In this document: piece by piece, positions 9,391 through 17,824 of the stretch
Numbering within the stretch: position 1 is the stretch's first letter
How the letters are laid out: each line of letters starts with the position of its first letter
From: an uncultured Carboxylicivirga sp.
GTDB taxonomy: Bacteria > Bacteroidota > Bacteroidia > Bacteroidales > Marinilabiliaceae
Assembly (NCBI RefSeq): GCF_963674565.1
Contig: NZ_OY771430.1
Location: 5,704,001-5,768,000, forward strand
Reading direction: 5' to 3'
Length of the DNA stretch: 64,000 nucleotides
The notes under the pieces: model-generated
Told to the model about the DNA's origin: nothing
The model's input: the letters and a program-made list of their open reading frames with translations, nothing else
Databases searched by the model: none
Program-made: the position numbers and the translations under genes

Positions 9391-10794
9391 ATGAATTTAT
9401 ATCAGATTTTGAAAATAGTTCGCAAGTATCTGAATAAGGATGTCTCAATTACCTTGCTTTTTGGTGTACTTTCCATTGCTTTCCGATACATAAATTTTGC
9501 TATTCCGGGTATTGAGAATATACAAAGCGATCTGCGGGAATTACCACTGATCATAGCAATCATACATCTGTCTAAACCTTATTTCTCAATTGGCCTGAGT
9601 GCAATATCTTCTCTTTATTTTAAAAATATCATTACAATTAACCTGTATACCTTTGGAGGACATGTTATTCCTTTGTTTATCCTGTGGTATTTATTTCATT
9701 TTCTGGAAAAACAGAAATTCAATAATATTAAGAATGCTATTGCCAGTTTGTTTCTTGTTATCGTCTATTATATGATGTCATTTACATTGGCTTTTGTTCT
9801 TCCGAACGATATAAGTCATTTTGGTTTTGAGAACTTTTTATCCGGCTACGCGAAACTATTTGATGGTGCCAGCTTTGAAATGACTTATACAGCAATCGCT
9901 ATCATGTTCTACTATGTGCAATATAAATTAAGACTTGAGCTTCAACATCATCAATTGCAACTCGAAAAAACAGTGGAAGATCGTACCTACCATTTACACG
10001 AGGCAATTGAAGAAATTAAAACCACTCAAAATTATTTAGTTCAATCAGAAAAAATGGCCTCTTTAGGTACACTTACATCTGGGGTGGCTCATGAAATAAA
10101 TAATCCGCTGAATTTTATTTCCGGAGGTATTGAGATTATTAAAAGTCTGAAACCTGAAATAGAAAAGAATGTAACTCCTGAGGTAAATGAATCTTTTAAC
10201 TTAGCCACTAATTTTATCAACGAGGGATTTAATCGCTCCGTAGACGTGGTGAAAGCTCTAATGGCTTTTTCTAAAAATCCTCAATCCAGATTGGAAAAGA
10301 ATGATATCCATACAATAATAGATAATACATTGCTTTTTCTTAGGACCAAAATGCCCGGAGAGACCTTAGTAGAAAGAAAATATGAGTTACATACCCTGGT
10401 GCCTGTTTATGCCGACAAGATGCATCAGGTGATGATTAATGTTTTAAATAACGCAATTTTTATTCTAAATCCTGAAGAGCTTAAAGAAAAGAAGATAGTA
10501 ATCAGAACATTTGAGAAAGATAATACCGCAGTAATAGAAATTTTTAATTCCGGACCGGCCATTCCTGAGATATATATCAATCAGATTTTTGATCCGTTTT
10601 TTACCACTAAGGATCCGGATAAGGGGAAAGGATTGGGTTTATCAATTTGTTATTCCATTATTGAAGAGCATAATGGAGAAATTACCGTATGTAATCTTGA
10701 TGATGGGGTTCAATTCAGCATTTTGTTGCCTTTAAATACAAATCTTGATAGGGATCAAATGTCCGATGGGTTAGGAGAGCAGATTACACATTGA
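9391..10794 (+). CDS. Orphan membrane sensor histidine kinase
   Basis: A 467-residue kinase. I prefer ATG 9391 over the in-frame TTG at 9382. The N-terminal half has about five or six membrane segments (such as LPLIIAIIHLS, HVIPLFILWYLFHFLE, LFLVIVYYMMSFTLAFVL), so it resembles an integral-membrane (MASE-like) sensor rather than one with a periplasmic domain. A short coiled coil leads to the HisKA H-box (MASLGTLTSGVAHEINNPLN) and a HATPase domain with N-box NVLNNAIFIL, DPFFTTKDPDKGKGLGLS and a G2 box. No response regulator is adjacent, so its partner is unknown. The ligand cannot be told from sequence. Confidence 0.88.
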   Translation: MNLYQILKIVRKYLNKDVSITLLFGVLSIAFRYINFAIPGIENIQSDLRELPLIIAIIHLSKPYFSIGLSAISSLYFKNIITINLYTFGGHVIPLFILWYLFHFLEKQKFNNIKNAIASLFLVIVYYMMSFTLAFVLPNDISHFGFENFLSGYAKLFDGASFEMTYTAIAIMFYYVQYKLRLELQHHQLQLEKTVEDRTYHLHEAIEEIKTTQNYLVQSEKMASLGTLTSGVAHEINNPLNFISGGIEIIKSLKPEIEKNVTPEVNESFNLATNFINEGFNRSVDVVKALMAFSKNPQSRLEKNDIHTIIDNTLLFLRTKMPGETLVERKYELHTLVPVYADKMHQVMINVLNNAIFILNPEELKEKKIVIRTFEKDNTAVIEIFNSGPAIPEIYINQIFDPFFTTKDPDKGKGLGLSICYSIIEEHNGEITVCNLDDGVQFSILLPLNTNLDRDQMSDGLGEQITH

Positions 10795-10974
10795 TATAAG
10801 TTCAACTGCTTGCTTGATATTTGATTGTATGATTAAATTCTTATTTAATTGGTGAGTACTTTTTTATCAAGCACGAATAAGCTATCATAATAATGTTGCA
10901 TGGGTAAATGTTATGATAAAGTATATATTATTTATATATTTATTCACGTGTTTTAATCTACTTAATCAAACCTA

Positions 10975-11814
10975 ATGAAAAAGATCCTAATTCTATTATC
11001 CGTTCTTGTTGTTTTTGTGTCGTGTTATCACGAACGTCAGGTTATTACTGTAACTACTTATCCTGATGAAGAAATAACATTGGAATCCTTATCAAACGTT
11101 AGTCAATCAACTCTTTCGCACATAGCTTTAAATGATTCCGACAAGGAAATGAGGAGAATGGCTATCCAACATCTTTTTTCCCAATCTACCCTTTCACATA
11201 TTGCTTTAAATGAAAGTGACAAAGAATTAAGAATGATGGCTATTGAGAAGGTAAATTCTCAATCAACTTTATCACATGTGGCTTTAAATGATAGCGACAG
11301 TAATGTAAGGCGATTAGCCATTGAAAAGTTATTTTCTCAGTCTACTCTGTCGCATATTGCATTGAATGATAGTGATAAGGAATTGCGAATGTTGGCAATT
11401 GAGAAACTACATTCTCAGTCTACCTTATCCCATATAGCATTAAATGATAGCGACAGTAAAGTTAGGCGATTAGCAATTGAAAAATTAAACTCTCAGTCTA
11501 CTCTGTCGCATATTGCATTGAATGATAGTGATAAGGAATTGCGAATGTTGGCCATTGAAAAACTAAATTCTCAGTCTACCTTATCCCATGTAGCCTTAAA
11601 TGATAGCGACAGTAATGTAAGACGATTAGCCATTGAAAAGTTATACTCTCAATCAACATTATCACATATTGCTTTAAATGAAAGTGAGAAAGAATTAAGA
11701 GTTTTGGCTATTCGAAAATTAACATCCCGATCCACTTTAACACATGTTTCATTAAATGATGAAGACAATGAAATAAGAAAGTTGGCTTTAAGACGTTTAA
11801 CCCAGTTAAGATAA
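10975..11814 (+). CDS. Lipoprotein of nine tandem HEAT-like repeats
   Basis: A 279-residue protein. Residues 1-17 form a lipoprotein signal (hydrophobic LILLSVLVVFVS then Cys17). Residues 43-276 are nine back-to-back 26-residue repeats beginning SQSTLSHIALNDSD and ending RRLAIEKL, followed by QLR. The pattern of Leu, Ala and Leu/Ile positions with a loop rich in N, D and S suggests a short two-helix HEAT/Armadillo-like solenoid for protein binding. Repeats alternate between KELRMLAIEKL and SNVRRLAIEKL versions, giving a 52-residue super-repeat. No known name or function is recognised. The nearest neighbours are an upstream orphan kinase and the convergent sus operon. No enzymatic motif is present. 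Confidence 0.8.
   Translation: MKKILILLSVLVVFVSCYHERQVITVTTYPDEEITLESLSNVSQSTLSHIALNDSDKEMRRMAIQHLFSQSTLSHIALNESDKELRMMAIEKVNSQSTLSHVALNDSDSNVRRLAIEKLFSQSTLSHIALNDSDKELRMLAIEKLHSQSTLSHIALNDSDSKVRRLAIEKLNSQSTLSHIALNDSDKELRMLAIEKLNSQSTLSHVALNDSDSNVRRLAIEKLYSQSTLSHIALNESEKELRVLAIRKLTSRSTLTHVSLNDEDNEIRKLALRRLTQLR
11101..11802 (+). repeat. Coding tandem repeat, 9 x 78 bp, with 156-bp higher order
   Basis: Nine 78-bp units encode the 26-residue repeats. Units at 11341 and 11497 are almost identical over 78 bp and lie 156 bp apart, and the unit segments starting at 11281 and 11593 (312 bp apart) are also close. This shows recent duplication of two-unit blocks on top of older single-unit expansion. 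Copy number may vary between strains. Confidence 0.9.
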
Positions 11815-11867
11815 TTACAGATGGTTCCTTTTCGTTAGTCTTTCTGATATTTTAACTTTAAATGCAT

Positions 11868-11892
11868 AAAAAAGTCGGCCCGTTGGCCGACT
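11868..11892 (-). terminator. Intrinsic terminator of the sus operon
   Basis: AGTCGGCC (11873-11880) and GGCCGACT (11885-11892) form a perfect eight-pair stem with a four-base loop. On the minus strand it is followed by T residues (complement of 11868-11872), 33 bp beyond the GH97 stop. No T-run exists on the plus side, so it serves the minus-strand operon. Confidence 0.85.
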
Positions 11893-11925
11893 ATCAAGAA
11901 AATCTATGTTCAAATAACTTTACAG

Positions 11926-13998
11926 CTATTTTTTTATTAATGAGATTGCAAAACCTCCTCCCGGAGCTAATTTAATTTGAATGCTATCTCCTTTTTTTAT
12001 TTCTTTTTTAGTAATGTTATATAATGTTGGGTTCAAATCCCAGTCTGCCTTGGCATCATCAGAGTAAAGAGTGCATTCATATGAAGCATCATCATCAAGA
12101 AAATCAAATGATATGGTTTCTTCGCGTGCATCCTGATTGGTTATTCCGCCTACAAACCAATTATCAGATTGTTTGTCTTTTCGTGCAATGGTACAGAATT
12201 CACCTATTTCAGCATCAAGCACTTCTGTGTCTGACCAATCAACCGGCACATCTTTAATGAATTGTAAGGCATCTATGCCAGCATAGTTTTCTGGTAAGTC
12301 AGCAGCCATCTGAATAGGGCTGTAGAAAACCACATATAGACCCAATTGATGAGCCAGCGTACTTTTTACACGATGTTTGAACGGGTAGTTTTTGCGTTCT
12401 TCATCAGTCTTCAGCTTCTTATAATCTTTGTTTACAGAGTTAACCAGTTGTAAATCAAATATACCCGGAGTATAATCCATGGGTCCGGCCAAATTACGGG
12501 TAAAAGGTAAAATGGTATGATGGTTCAGTGTTGTTCCATCGCTCCATGCGTTAAATTCCTGTCCACGCATTCCCTCACCACTTATCAGGTTAGGGTACGT
12601 ACGACTAAGTCCGCTTGGTTTAATTGGCTCATGAGTATTAACAGCTATTTGATGTTGGGCAGCCAGTTTTACCGTGTGGTTGTAATGATTCACCATCCAT
12701 TGATCGTAGTGATAATGATTCTCTATCTTACCTACGTATCCTGTTTTAACCGCATGTACACCGTGATCCTGATAATATTGATAGGCATTTTCCAGTTGAC
12801 GTTCGTAGTTCTCTACCTGACCGCCTGTTTCGTGATGACCAATTATTTCGATGCCTTTTGATTGAGCATAAGCACTTAATTCATCCATATCGAAGTCGGC
12901 GTAAGGTTGGGTATAATCAAAATTCACCCAGCCATTCCAGCCTTTGTTCCATCCTTCAACCAAAACTCCACCAAAACCGTTCTCTGCAGCAAAATCAATA
13001 TATCTTTTTACGTTAGCAGTATTGGCACCATGATTTTTACTTCCTTCGAGTTCCCAAGTCGATTTTTTTACGTGCATCTCCCACCAAATACCCACATATT
13101 TCATTGGTTTGATAAAGCTGACATCTTCCAGCTTGTTGGGTTCATTCAGGTTAAGTATCAGAGATGATTCAATCAGGTCGCCTGCTTTTTTACCAATAGT
13201 AATAGTTCGCCAAGGTGTACTGAAAGGCAGACTCACTTTTGCTATCTCGCCAGGTTTTCCGGCTGCTGCTATATTAATTTCCAGATTCTCAGGATTAAGA
13301 CATAGTGATGATCCAGGATAGTTTACCAGTGCCGCTTCATGGATGCTCAGATAATTACCGGCCGGCGTTTTCATGGTTACCGGGGTATTAAAACCTGTTG
13401 CGCATGGGAAGTATTGTGCATGTCCTTCAGGTGCTGACTGATTGCGTAATTCTTCTGTTATTTCACTTAATAAAGAAGTCTGATAGATATATTCATCGTT
13501 TTCCCAGCATGGAGCAATCCACCATGTTTTATTGTCGGAAGCCATATTAAACTGAGTAGCTTCACTGTTTACAGTTGCTTCACCCTCGCCCGGAATGGTG
13601 TATCTGAATCCCACACCATCATTATATACTCTAAAGGTTATATCAATTTGTTGATTATCTTTTTTTAGACTTATAACTCCCTGATTATAATGGTTCTTAA
13701 TTTCGGCATATTGACCCCAAACAGGCTTCCAACTATCTTCAAAAGTACTGCTTGACGTCTCTTTTATCTGTACTCCGGAACTAAAATCAATTCCATTTAT
13801 TTCCAGCCCAAGAACTGCATTGGTAATTAATTTCTCACCATTAAACAAAACTGAGTAGATAGGTTGTCCTGTTTCGTTGACTTCTACATTTACCTGCATA
13901 TTCTGATCAGGTGAATGGATCGTATTTTTACTGTTATCCTTGCAGGAAGTCAGCAAAACAAGACTAACCAATAGTATATTAAAAAAGTATTGTTTCAT
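11926..13998 (-). CDS. GH97 alpha-glucosidase (SusB-like) lipoprotein
   Basis: A 690-residue enzyme that would release glucose from malto-oligosaccharides. The signal peptide ends in a lipobox (LVLLTSC, then KDNSKN). The GH97 N-terminal super-sandwich is followed by the barrel: MKYVGIWWEMH, GGVLVEGWNKGWNGW, IEIIGHHETGGQ, VNTHEPIKPSGLSRTYPN and SGEGMRGQEFNAW. The Glu residues in HHETGG, HEPIK and RGQEFN match the positions used by the inverting SusB type. The segment AVKTGYVG has no Asp where retaining GH97 members carry their nucleophile, which also points to the inverting alpha-glucosidase group. It is the last gene of the sus operon, 82 bp after the amylase gene, and is followed by a strong terminator. 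Confidence 0.92.
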   Translation of the reverse strand: MKQYFFNILLVSLVLLTSCKDNSKNTIHSPDQNMQVNVEVNETGQPIYSVLFNGEKLITNAVLGLEINGIDFSSGVQIKETSSSTFEDSWKPVWGQYAEIKNHYNQGVISLKKDNQQIDITFRVYNDGVGFRYTIPGEGEATVNSEATQFNMASDNKTWWIAPCWENDEYIYQTSLLSEITEELRNQSAPEGHAQYFPCATGFNTPVTMKTPAGNYLSIHEAALVNYPGSSLCLNPENLEINIAAAGKPGEIAKVSLPFSTPWRTITIGKKAGDLIESSLILNLNEPNKLEDVSFIKPMKYVGIWWEMHVKKSTWELEGSKNHGANTANVKRYIDFAAENGFGGVLVEGWNKGWNGWVNFDYTQPYADFDMDELSAYAQSKGIEIIGHHETGGQVENYERQLENAYQYYQDHGVHAVKTGYVGKIENHYHYDQWMVNHYNHTVKLAAQHQIAVNTHEPIKPSGLSRTYPNLISGEGMRGQEFNAWSDGTTLNHHTILPFTRNLAGPMDYTPGIFDLQLVNSVNKDYKKLKTDEERKNYPFKHRVKSTLAHQLGLYVVFYSPIQMAADLPENYAGIDALQFIKDVPVDWSDTEVLDAEIGEFCTIARKDKQSDNWFVGGITNQDAREETISFDFLDDDASYECTLYSDDAKADWDLNPTLYNITKKEIKKGDSIQIKLAPGGGFAISLIKK

Positions 13999-14080
13999 TT
14001 TGAAAAGTTTTCATTGAGACAATTATAATTTCTCAATTATATGATAATATATGTCTTTCGCTCTTAAATTCTATAATTTA

Positions 14081-15451
14081 TTATTTCTTTAGAATTAAGA
14101 ATTCATATGGCGACAGACTAATTGTTTCATCTAATGTAATGGATGTGTTATCCATCAGGTTTGTTCTGTTATCAGATATGAAAATATCAGGTATTGTTAA
14201 TGTTGTGTTAGTGTTTCTAACATTTGCAATTACTAATATACTTTCATCATCAAGAGAGCGGTTGAAACAAATTACATTATCATCAGCAAATGTTTCCAAT
14301 GAGCCCGTTTTAAAGACATCCGAAGAGTTGTATATGGCCATTATTTTCTGATATGACAGAGCGATATCCGGATTGTTGTCCCATTTAACATTTACAAAAT
14401 TGAAGAAGTTTATGGTTGAACTATAACCTACTTCTTGGGAACTATACATTAGCGGCACACCACCCAAAGTTGTTGAAATAACATAGGCTGAAAGAGCTCC
14501 TTGCTGGCTTTTATATTTAGTGATCGGGCTGTTTTCAGAGGCACGGTCGTGATTGGTGGTGAAACGAAGTTTCTGTTTTCCAACCGGTATCTGGTTATAC
14601 TCGTTTTGGTGAGATGTATACAATTCAGAAGTTTGTTTTGTTCCACTGTAAATTCCTTCCAGTACATCACAGAAATTCCATCCGTAATCCAAATCAAAAC
14701 CAGCTTGAAGATTAATTGGATCTGTTCCTTCGGCAAGCATTAAAACTGTACGTCCCTCTTGCATGTTTTTTAGCTGGTAAACTGCATCGCGCCAAAAGCC
14801 GGCAGGTATCCAGTCTGCAGCATCACATCGAAAACCATCCACATTGGCTTCGCGTACCCAATATTTCATGGATGAAATCATCTCGGCTCTCATCTCATGG
14901 TCATTGAAATTAAGATCAGCCACATCAGACCAGTTAGTTCCAACCGGAGGAATTATATTACCATTTGCATCTTGTGTATACCAATCTTTATGATTTTTAA
15001 CCCACTCATTATCCCATGACGTATGGTTACCTACCCAATCAATTATAACAGCCATTTCTCTGTCATGAGCTTGTTTAACCAGTTCTCTTAAATCGTCCAG
15101 TGTACCGTATTCAGGTTCTGTTGCTGTATAGTTTTTAATACAATAGGGAGATCCAATGGCATTTTCCACACCTTGTTCGTTTACAGGCATTAACCAAAGT
15201 ACATTTACACCTAAGGATTTTATCTCATCTAATCGTTCAGTAATAGCATTGAAAGAATTGTTCTGTGCAAATACTCGCTGGTTGGCTTCGTACATGACGA
15301 TGTTTTCAATGGAAGGTACTTTATCAAAAGGTTCACCATAAAATTGTTCCGTCTCTGTTTGTTCTACAGGTGTAGGTATGTCATTGTCGTTGCAAGCTGC
15401 GAATAATGACAAGGTCATAAATAAACCTGTTAAAAAAAATATCTTCTTCAT
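14081..15451 (-). CDS. GH13 alpha-amylase lipoprotein (SusG-like role)
   Basis: I choose the ATG at 15451, which gives MKKIFFLTGLFMTLSLFAAC, a lipoprotein signal; a second ATG lies nine bases upstream. The 456-residue enzyme has the four GH13 regions: I DWVGNHT, II VDGFRCDAAD (nucleophile Asp after RC), III VLMLAEGTD (acid/base Glu), IV RFTTNHDRAS. The mature start CNDNDIP is acidic, fitting export to the cell surface, where SusG-type amylases cut starch before import. It is shorter than SusG (about 690 residues) and shows no inserted binding module; the neighbouring CBM26-like protein may supply binding. A C-terminal beta domain (about 370-456) ends the protein. It lies in the sus operon, after a perfect hairpin. 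Confidence 0.9.
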   Translation of the reverse strand: MKKIFFLTGLFMTLSLFAACNDNDIPTPVEQTETEQFYGEPFDKVPSIENIVMYEANQRVFAQNNSFNAITERLDEIKSLGVNVLWLMPVNEQGVENAIGSPYCIKNYTATEPEYGTLDDLRELVKQAHDREMAVIIDWVGNHTSWDNEWVKNHKDWYTQDANGNIIPPVGTNWSDVADLNFNDHEMRAEMISSMKYWVREANVDGFRCDAADWIPAGFWRDAVYQLKNMQEGRTVLMLAEGTDPINLQAGFDLDYGWNFCDVLEGIYSGTKQTSELYTSHQNEYNQIPVGKQKLRFTTNHDRASENSPITKYKSQQGALSAYVISTTLGGVPLMYSSQEVGYSSTINFFNFVNVKWDNNPDIALSYQKIMAIYNSSDVFKTGSLETFADDNVICFNRSLDDESILVIANVRNTNTTLTIPDIFISDNRTNLMDNTSITLDETISLSPYEFLILKK

Positions 15452-15486
15452 AAAAATCACTGTTATTTTCCCAAGTTAATTTGAAC

Positions 15487-15523
15487 CCGGACACACTTGC
15501 AAAATATCACATAGTGTGTCCGG
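15487..15523 (-). other. 11-bp perfect hairpin inside the sus operon
   Basis: CCGGACACACT (15487-15497) and AGTGTGTCCGG (15513-15523) pair perfectly around a 15-base loop, between the SusE-like gene and the amylase gene. On the minus strand it is followed by GTTCAAATT rather than a T-run, so it looks like an mRNA processing or stabilising hairpin, or an attenuator, instead of a full terminator. Confidence 0.6.
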
Positions 15524-15530
15524 AGTAATT

Positions 15531-16616
15531 TTAATTACAATCCACTAGTGTATATGAGTCGGACGTTATTTCAAAACATATATCTTCAGTAATTGACATG
15601 GAAAGATCAAATTGACCACCATCGCCACCAACTCCGTTATTAAAAATTACATTACCGGCTGATTGGCCTGCTGGAATGGTTACGGTACACCAGCCTTCAG
15701 CATCAGGTGTAGGCATTTGGCCTGGCCATGCACCAAAAGTTTCACCTACAGGATCTCCTCCCCAGGCGTAGATGGCAGACGAAGTCCAGTCGGTACCAAC
15801 ATATTTCCAACGTATGGTTATTGGTAATGAAGGACAGTCAACTGCTGTAAAAGTGCCATTGTCGGTATCAAATTCGTAACATGCACTTTCCATCGGATCG
15901 TTTAGAAAATCGAATTGCTGACCGGCTCCATTATCATTTATAATTAAATTAACAGGTCGATTTGTTGGTACTGTAAATGAATACCATCCTTCGGCATTAG
16001 CAGTTAATACCTGACCAGGCCAGCCACCATAAACTTCTGATTCACCCCAGGCATATACTGCAAACTCACTCCAGCTGCCTGCAGCTTGTTTAAATCTGAT
16101 GGTTAGCTCTTCCGGTTCCCATTGAGCTACCTTAGAAACAACCACAGGAATTGAATTGGAAATAATAGAATCGGAACTTCCTTCATAGGTAGCCACTATC
16201 CTTAATTCAATATTTTGTGTGCCTTCAAAATCTTCACCTGCCAGACTTTCGGCTAATTTGTATAATGTTGCTGAATAGATATCTGAAAAAAGCCCGTCAG
16301 TTTCATCAACTATAACTTTTGTTTCGAAATTCTGACTTAAAATTCCGGCTTCCACTGCATAGCTCATGTTTTTAGCGTCAACTGGCAAACCATTTTCGTA
16401 TGAGATACGAGGACGAGACCAGGTTGTACGGAACAAAAAGTCACCGTCGTCACCTTCTTCCGGTGCCTCCAATATAAATTCATTTTCAGTTAATGCATTC
16501 AAAACCGGATTTGTTATAAGAATATCTCCTCCTGCAGAACGTTCGTAGTTTTCCTCGCAGGAATACGTAATAACTGCAAGAAATATGAAACCAATGATAT
16601 ATTTTATTGTACTCAT
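15531..16616 (-). CDS. SusE-like surface lipoprotein with two CBM26-like starch-binding modules
   Basis: A 361-residue lipoprotein (signal ending AVITYSC, then EENYER, acidic and therefore probably surface-exposed). Residues about 30-165 match the SusE N-terminal Ig-like domain (NPVLNALTENEFILEAP, ELRIVATYEGS). Two tandem copies of a starch-binding module follow (about 172-265 and 268-361). Each has the pattern W...Y-AWG...WPGQ...AEGW and ends DC, like CBM26 modules of bacterial amylases. The protein should hold starch at the cell surface for the amylase encoded next. It sits where susE/susF sit in Bacteroides, 20 bp after the other SusE/F-type gene. Binding is inferred, not shown. Confidence 0.8.
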   Translation of the reverse strand: MSTIKYIIGFIFLAVITYSCEENYERSAGGDILITNPVLNALTENEFILEAPEEGDDGDFLFRTTWSRPRISYENGLPVDAKNMSYAVEAGILSQNFETKVIVDETDGLFSDIYSATLYKLAESLAGEDFEGTQNIELRIVATYEGSSDSIISNSIPVVVSKVAQWEPEELTIRFKQAAGSWSEFAVYAWGESEVYGGWPGQVLTANAEGWYSFTVPTNRPVNLIINDNGAGQQFDFLNDPMESACYEFDTDNGTFTAVDCPSLPITIRWKYVGTDWTSSAIYAWGGDPVGETFGAWPGQMPTPDAEGWCTVTIPAGQSAGNVIFNNGVGGDGGQFDLSMSITEDICFEITSDSYTLVDCN

Positions 16617-16636
16617 GATAATTTCTTTTTTAAGTT

Positions 16637-17791
16637 TTATTCCTGAAACATTACCACATAATGTCCTGTAAGGTCGTTGAAACGGATATTGTAAGTACCC
16701 AAACCATATTCATCCAGACTAATGTTATTGTCGTGAGTAGTTGGGTTTAATTCTGCAACACCCCACGGAGTATCTGTTGTTACTTTAGGACACCAGCGAT
16801 TATCCCAGCTATTGTTTGCACGGAATTTAACACCATACTCAATGTTGTCAAGTGTAATATCCAAACTCCATTGATGAGGGTCGTAGCTTGAAACAACCAT
16901 GTTGGGTTCATTGGTAGCTCCCCACTCTGAGAAGGCTCCAACAAAATTCATTACCGGCCATTCTGTTGAACCACTTGCATCATATGTTTCAATTAACCAT
17001 GTCATAGCACCTAAATCAATAGTAATTGTATAGTAGCCATCTGTCTCTATGAAGAATGCACCAAAATCACCAAATTCCAAAACGCCACCAGCACCTGCAC
17101 AGTACATCTTATCCCAGGTTCCCAGATTACTTTCGGCACAAAGCTTAAAGTAAGTGTTGCCGGCTATAAATCCTGTGTAAGTGTAGGTATAATCATCAGA
17201 GGCACTACTATTACGATACATCATAAACTCAGTACTTGTATTATTCCAACCTTGCATATCCCCAATAATATAAATTGGTTCGATATCCGTTGGAGGAATG
17301 TAAGTAGTGATAGTTACAGGCAATGTGTTGGCTGAGTTAACAACATTATTTGTATTGCCTTCGCCATATGTTGCAACTACTCTCATTTCGTAATTTACAG
17401 CTTCTGCCGGTTGTACTTCAAATTCATTTAGTAAGAATGTATTCAAATCGGCAACAAAAACATCAGTATATAATTGCATTGTGGAAGCAAGTGTTTTGGC
17501 ATTAGCAAAATTGTTTCCTTCCACATCTATTTGCAACTGATAGCTAACAGGACCTGCCGGCATAGATTGATCTGAACCATCAAGATAGAAGAATGTCTCG
17601 GTCCATGTGATAGTAAATAATAAAGGATTAGTTCCTGTTTCTACTGTTTCAAGAACAATCATATTTGAAGGCAGATAGTTTAATTGACTGGCTTCTATAT
17701 GAGTCAGTATCGGATTGTTTTCGTCATCGTTACAACTAAAAAGTGTAACAGATAAGAGCAACAAACTCAGATATATTATTTGTTTTTTCAT
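16637..17791 (-). CDS. SusE/SusF-type starch-binding outer-membrane lipoprotein
   Basis: A 384-residue lipoprotein: hydrophobic signal, lipobox LLSVTLFSC, then acidic NDDENNP, which fits surface export. The first domain (about 25-165) is the SusE N-terminal Ig-like domain (ILTHIEASQLNYLPSN, ITWTETFFYLDGS, MRVVATYGEGNTN). Two C-terminal beta domains follow, with IYIIGDMQGWNN and VMNFVGAFSEWGATNEP starts and aromatic-rich faces (NSWDNRWCPKV), the pattern of SusE/SusF starch-binding domains. It is encoded 33 bp after susD and 20 bp before the CBM26-like partner. Which of the two is the true SusE or SusF equivalent cannot be decided here, so no symbol is given. Confidence 0.82.
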   Translation of the reverse strand: MKKQIIYLSLLLLSVTLFSCNDDENNPILTHIEASQLNYLPSNMIVLETVETGTNPLLFTITWTETFFYLDGSDQSMPAGPVSYQLQIDVEGNNFANAKTLASTMQLYTDVFVADLNTFLLNEFEVQPAEAVNYEMRVVATYGEGNTNNVVNSANTLPVTITTYIPPTDIEPIYIIGDMQGWNNTSTEFMMYRNSSASDDYTYTYTGFIAGNTYFKLCAESNLGTWDKMYCAGAGGVLEFGDFGAFFIETDGYYTITIDLGAMTWLIETYDASGSTEWPVMNFVGAFSEWGATNEPNMVVSSYDPHQWSLDITLDNIEYGVKFRANNSWDNRWCPKVTTDTPWGVAELNPTTHDNNISLDEYGLGTYNIRFNDLTGHYVVMFQE

Positions 17792-17824
17792 GTTAATTCA
17801 GTTTTTTGATTTATGTTTCACCAA

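Noticed and set aside
11101..11802. Tandem repeats as a possible CRISPR array
   Set aside because: Units are contiguous, 78 bp, in frame and protein-coding, with no unique spacers and no cas genes.
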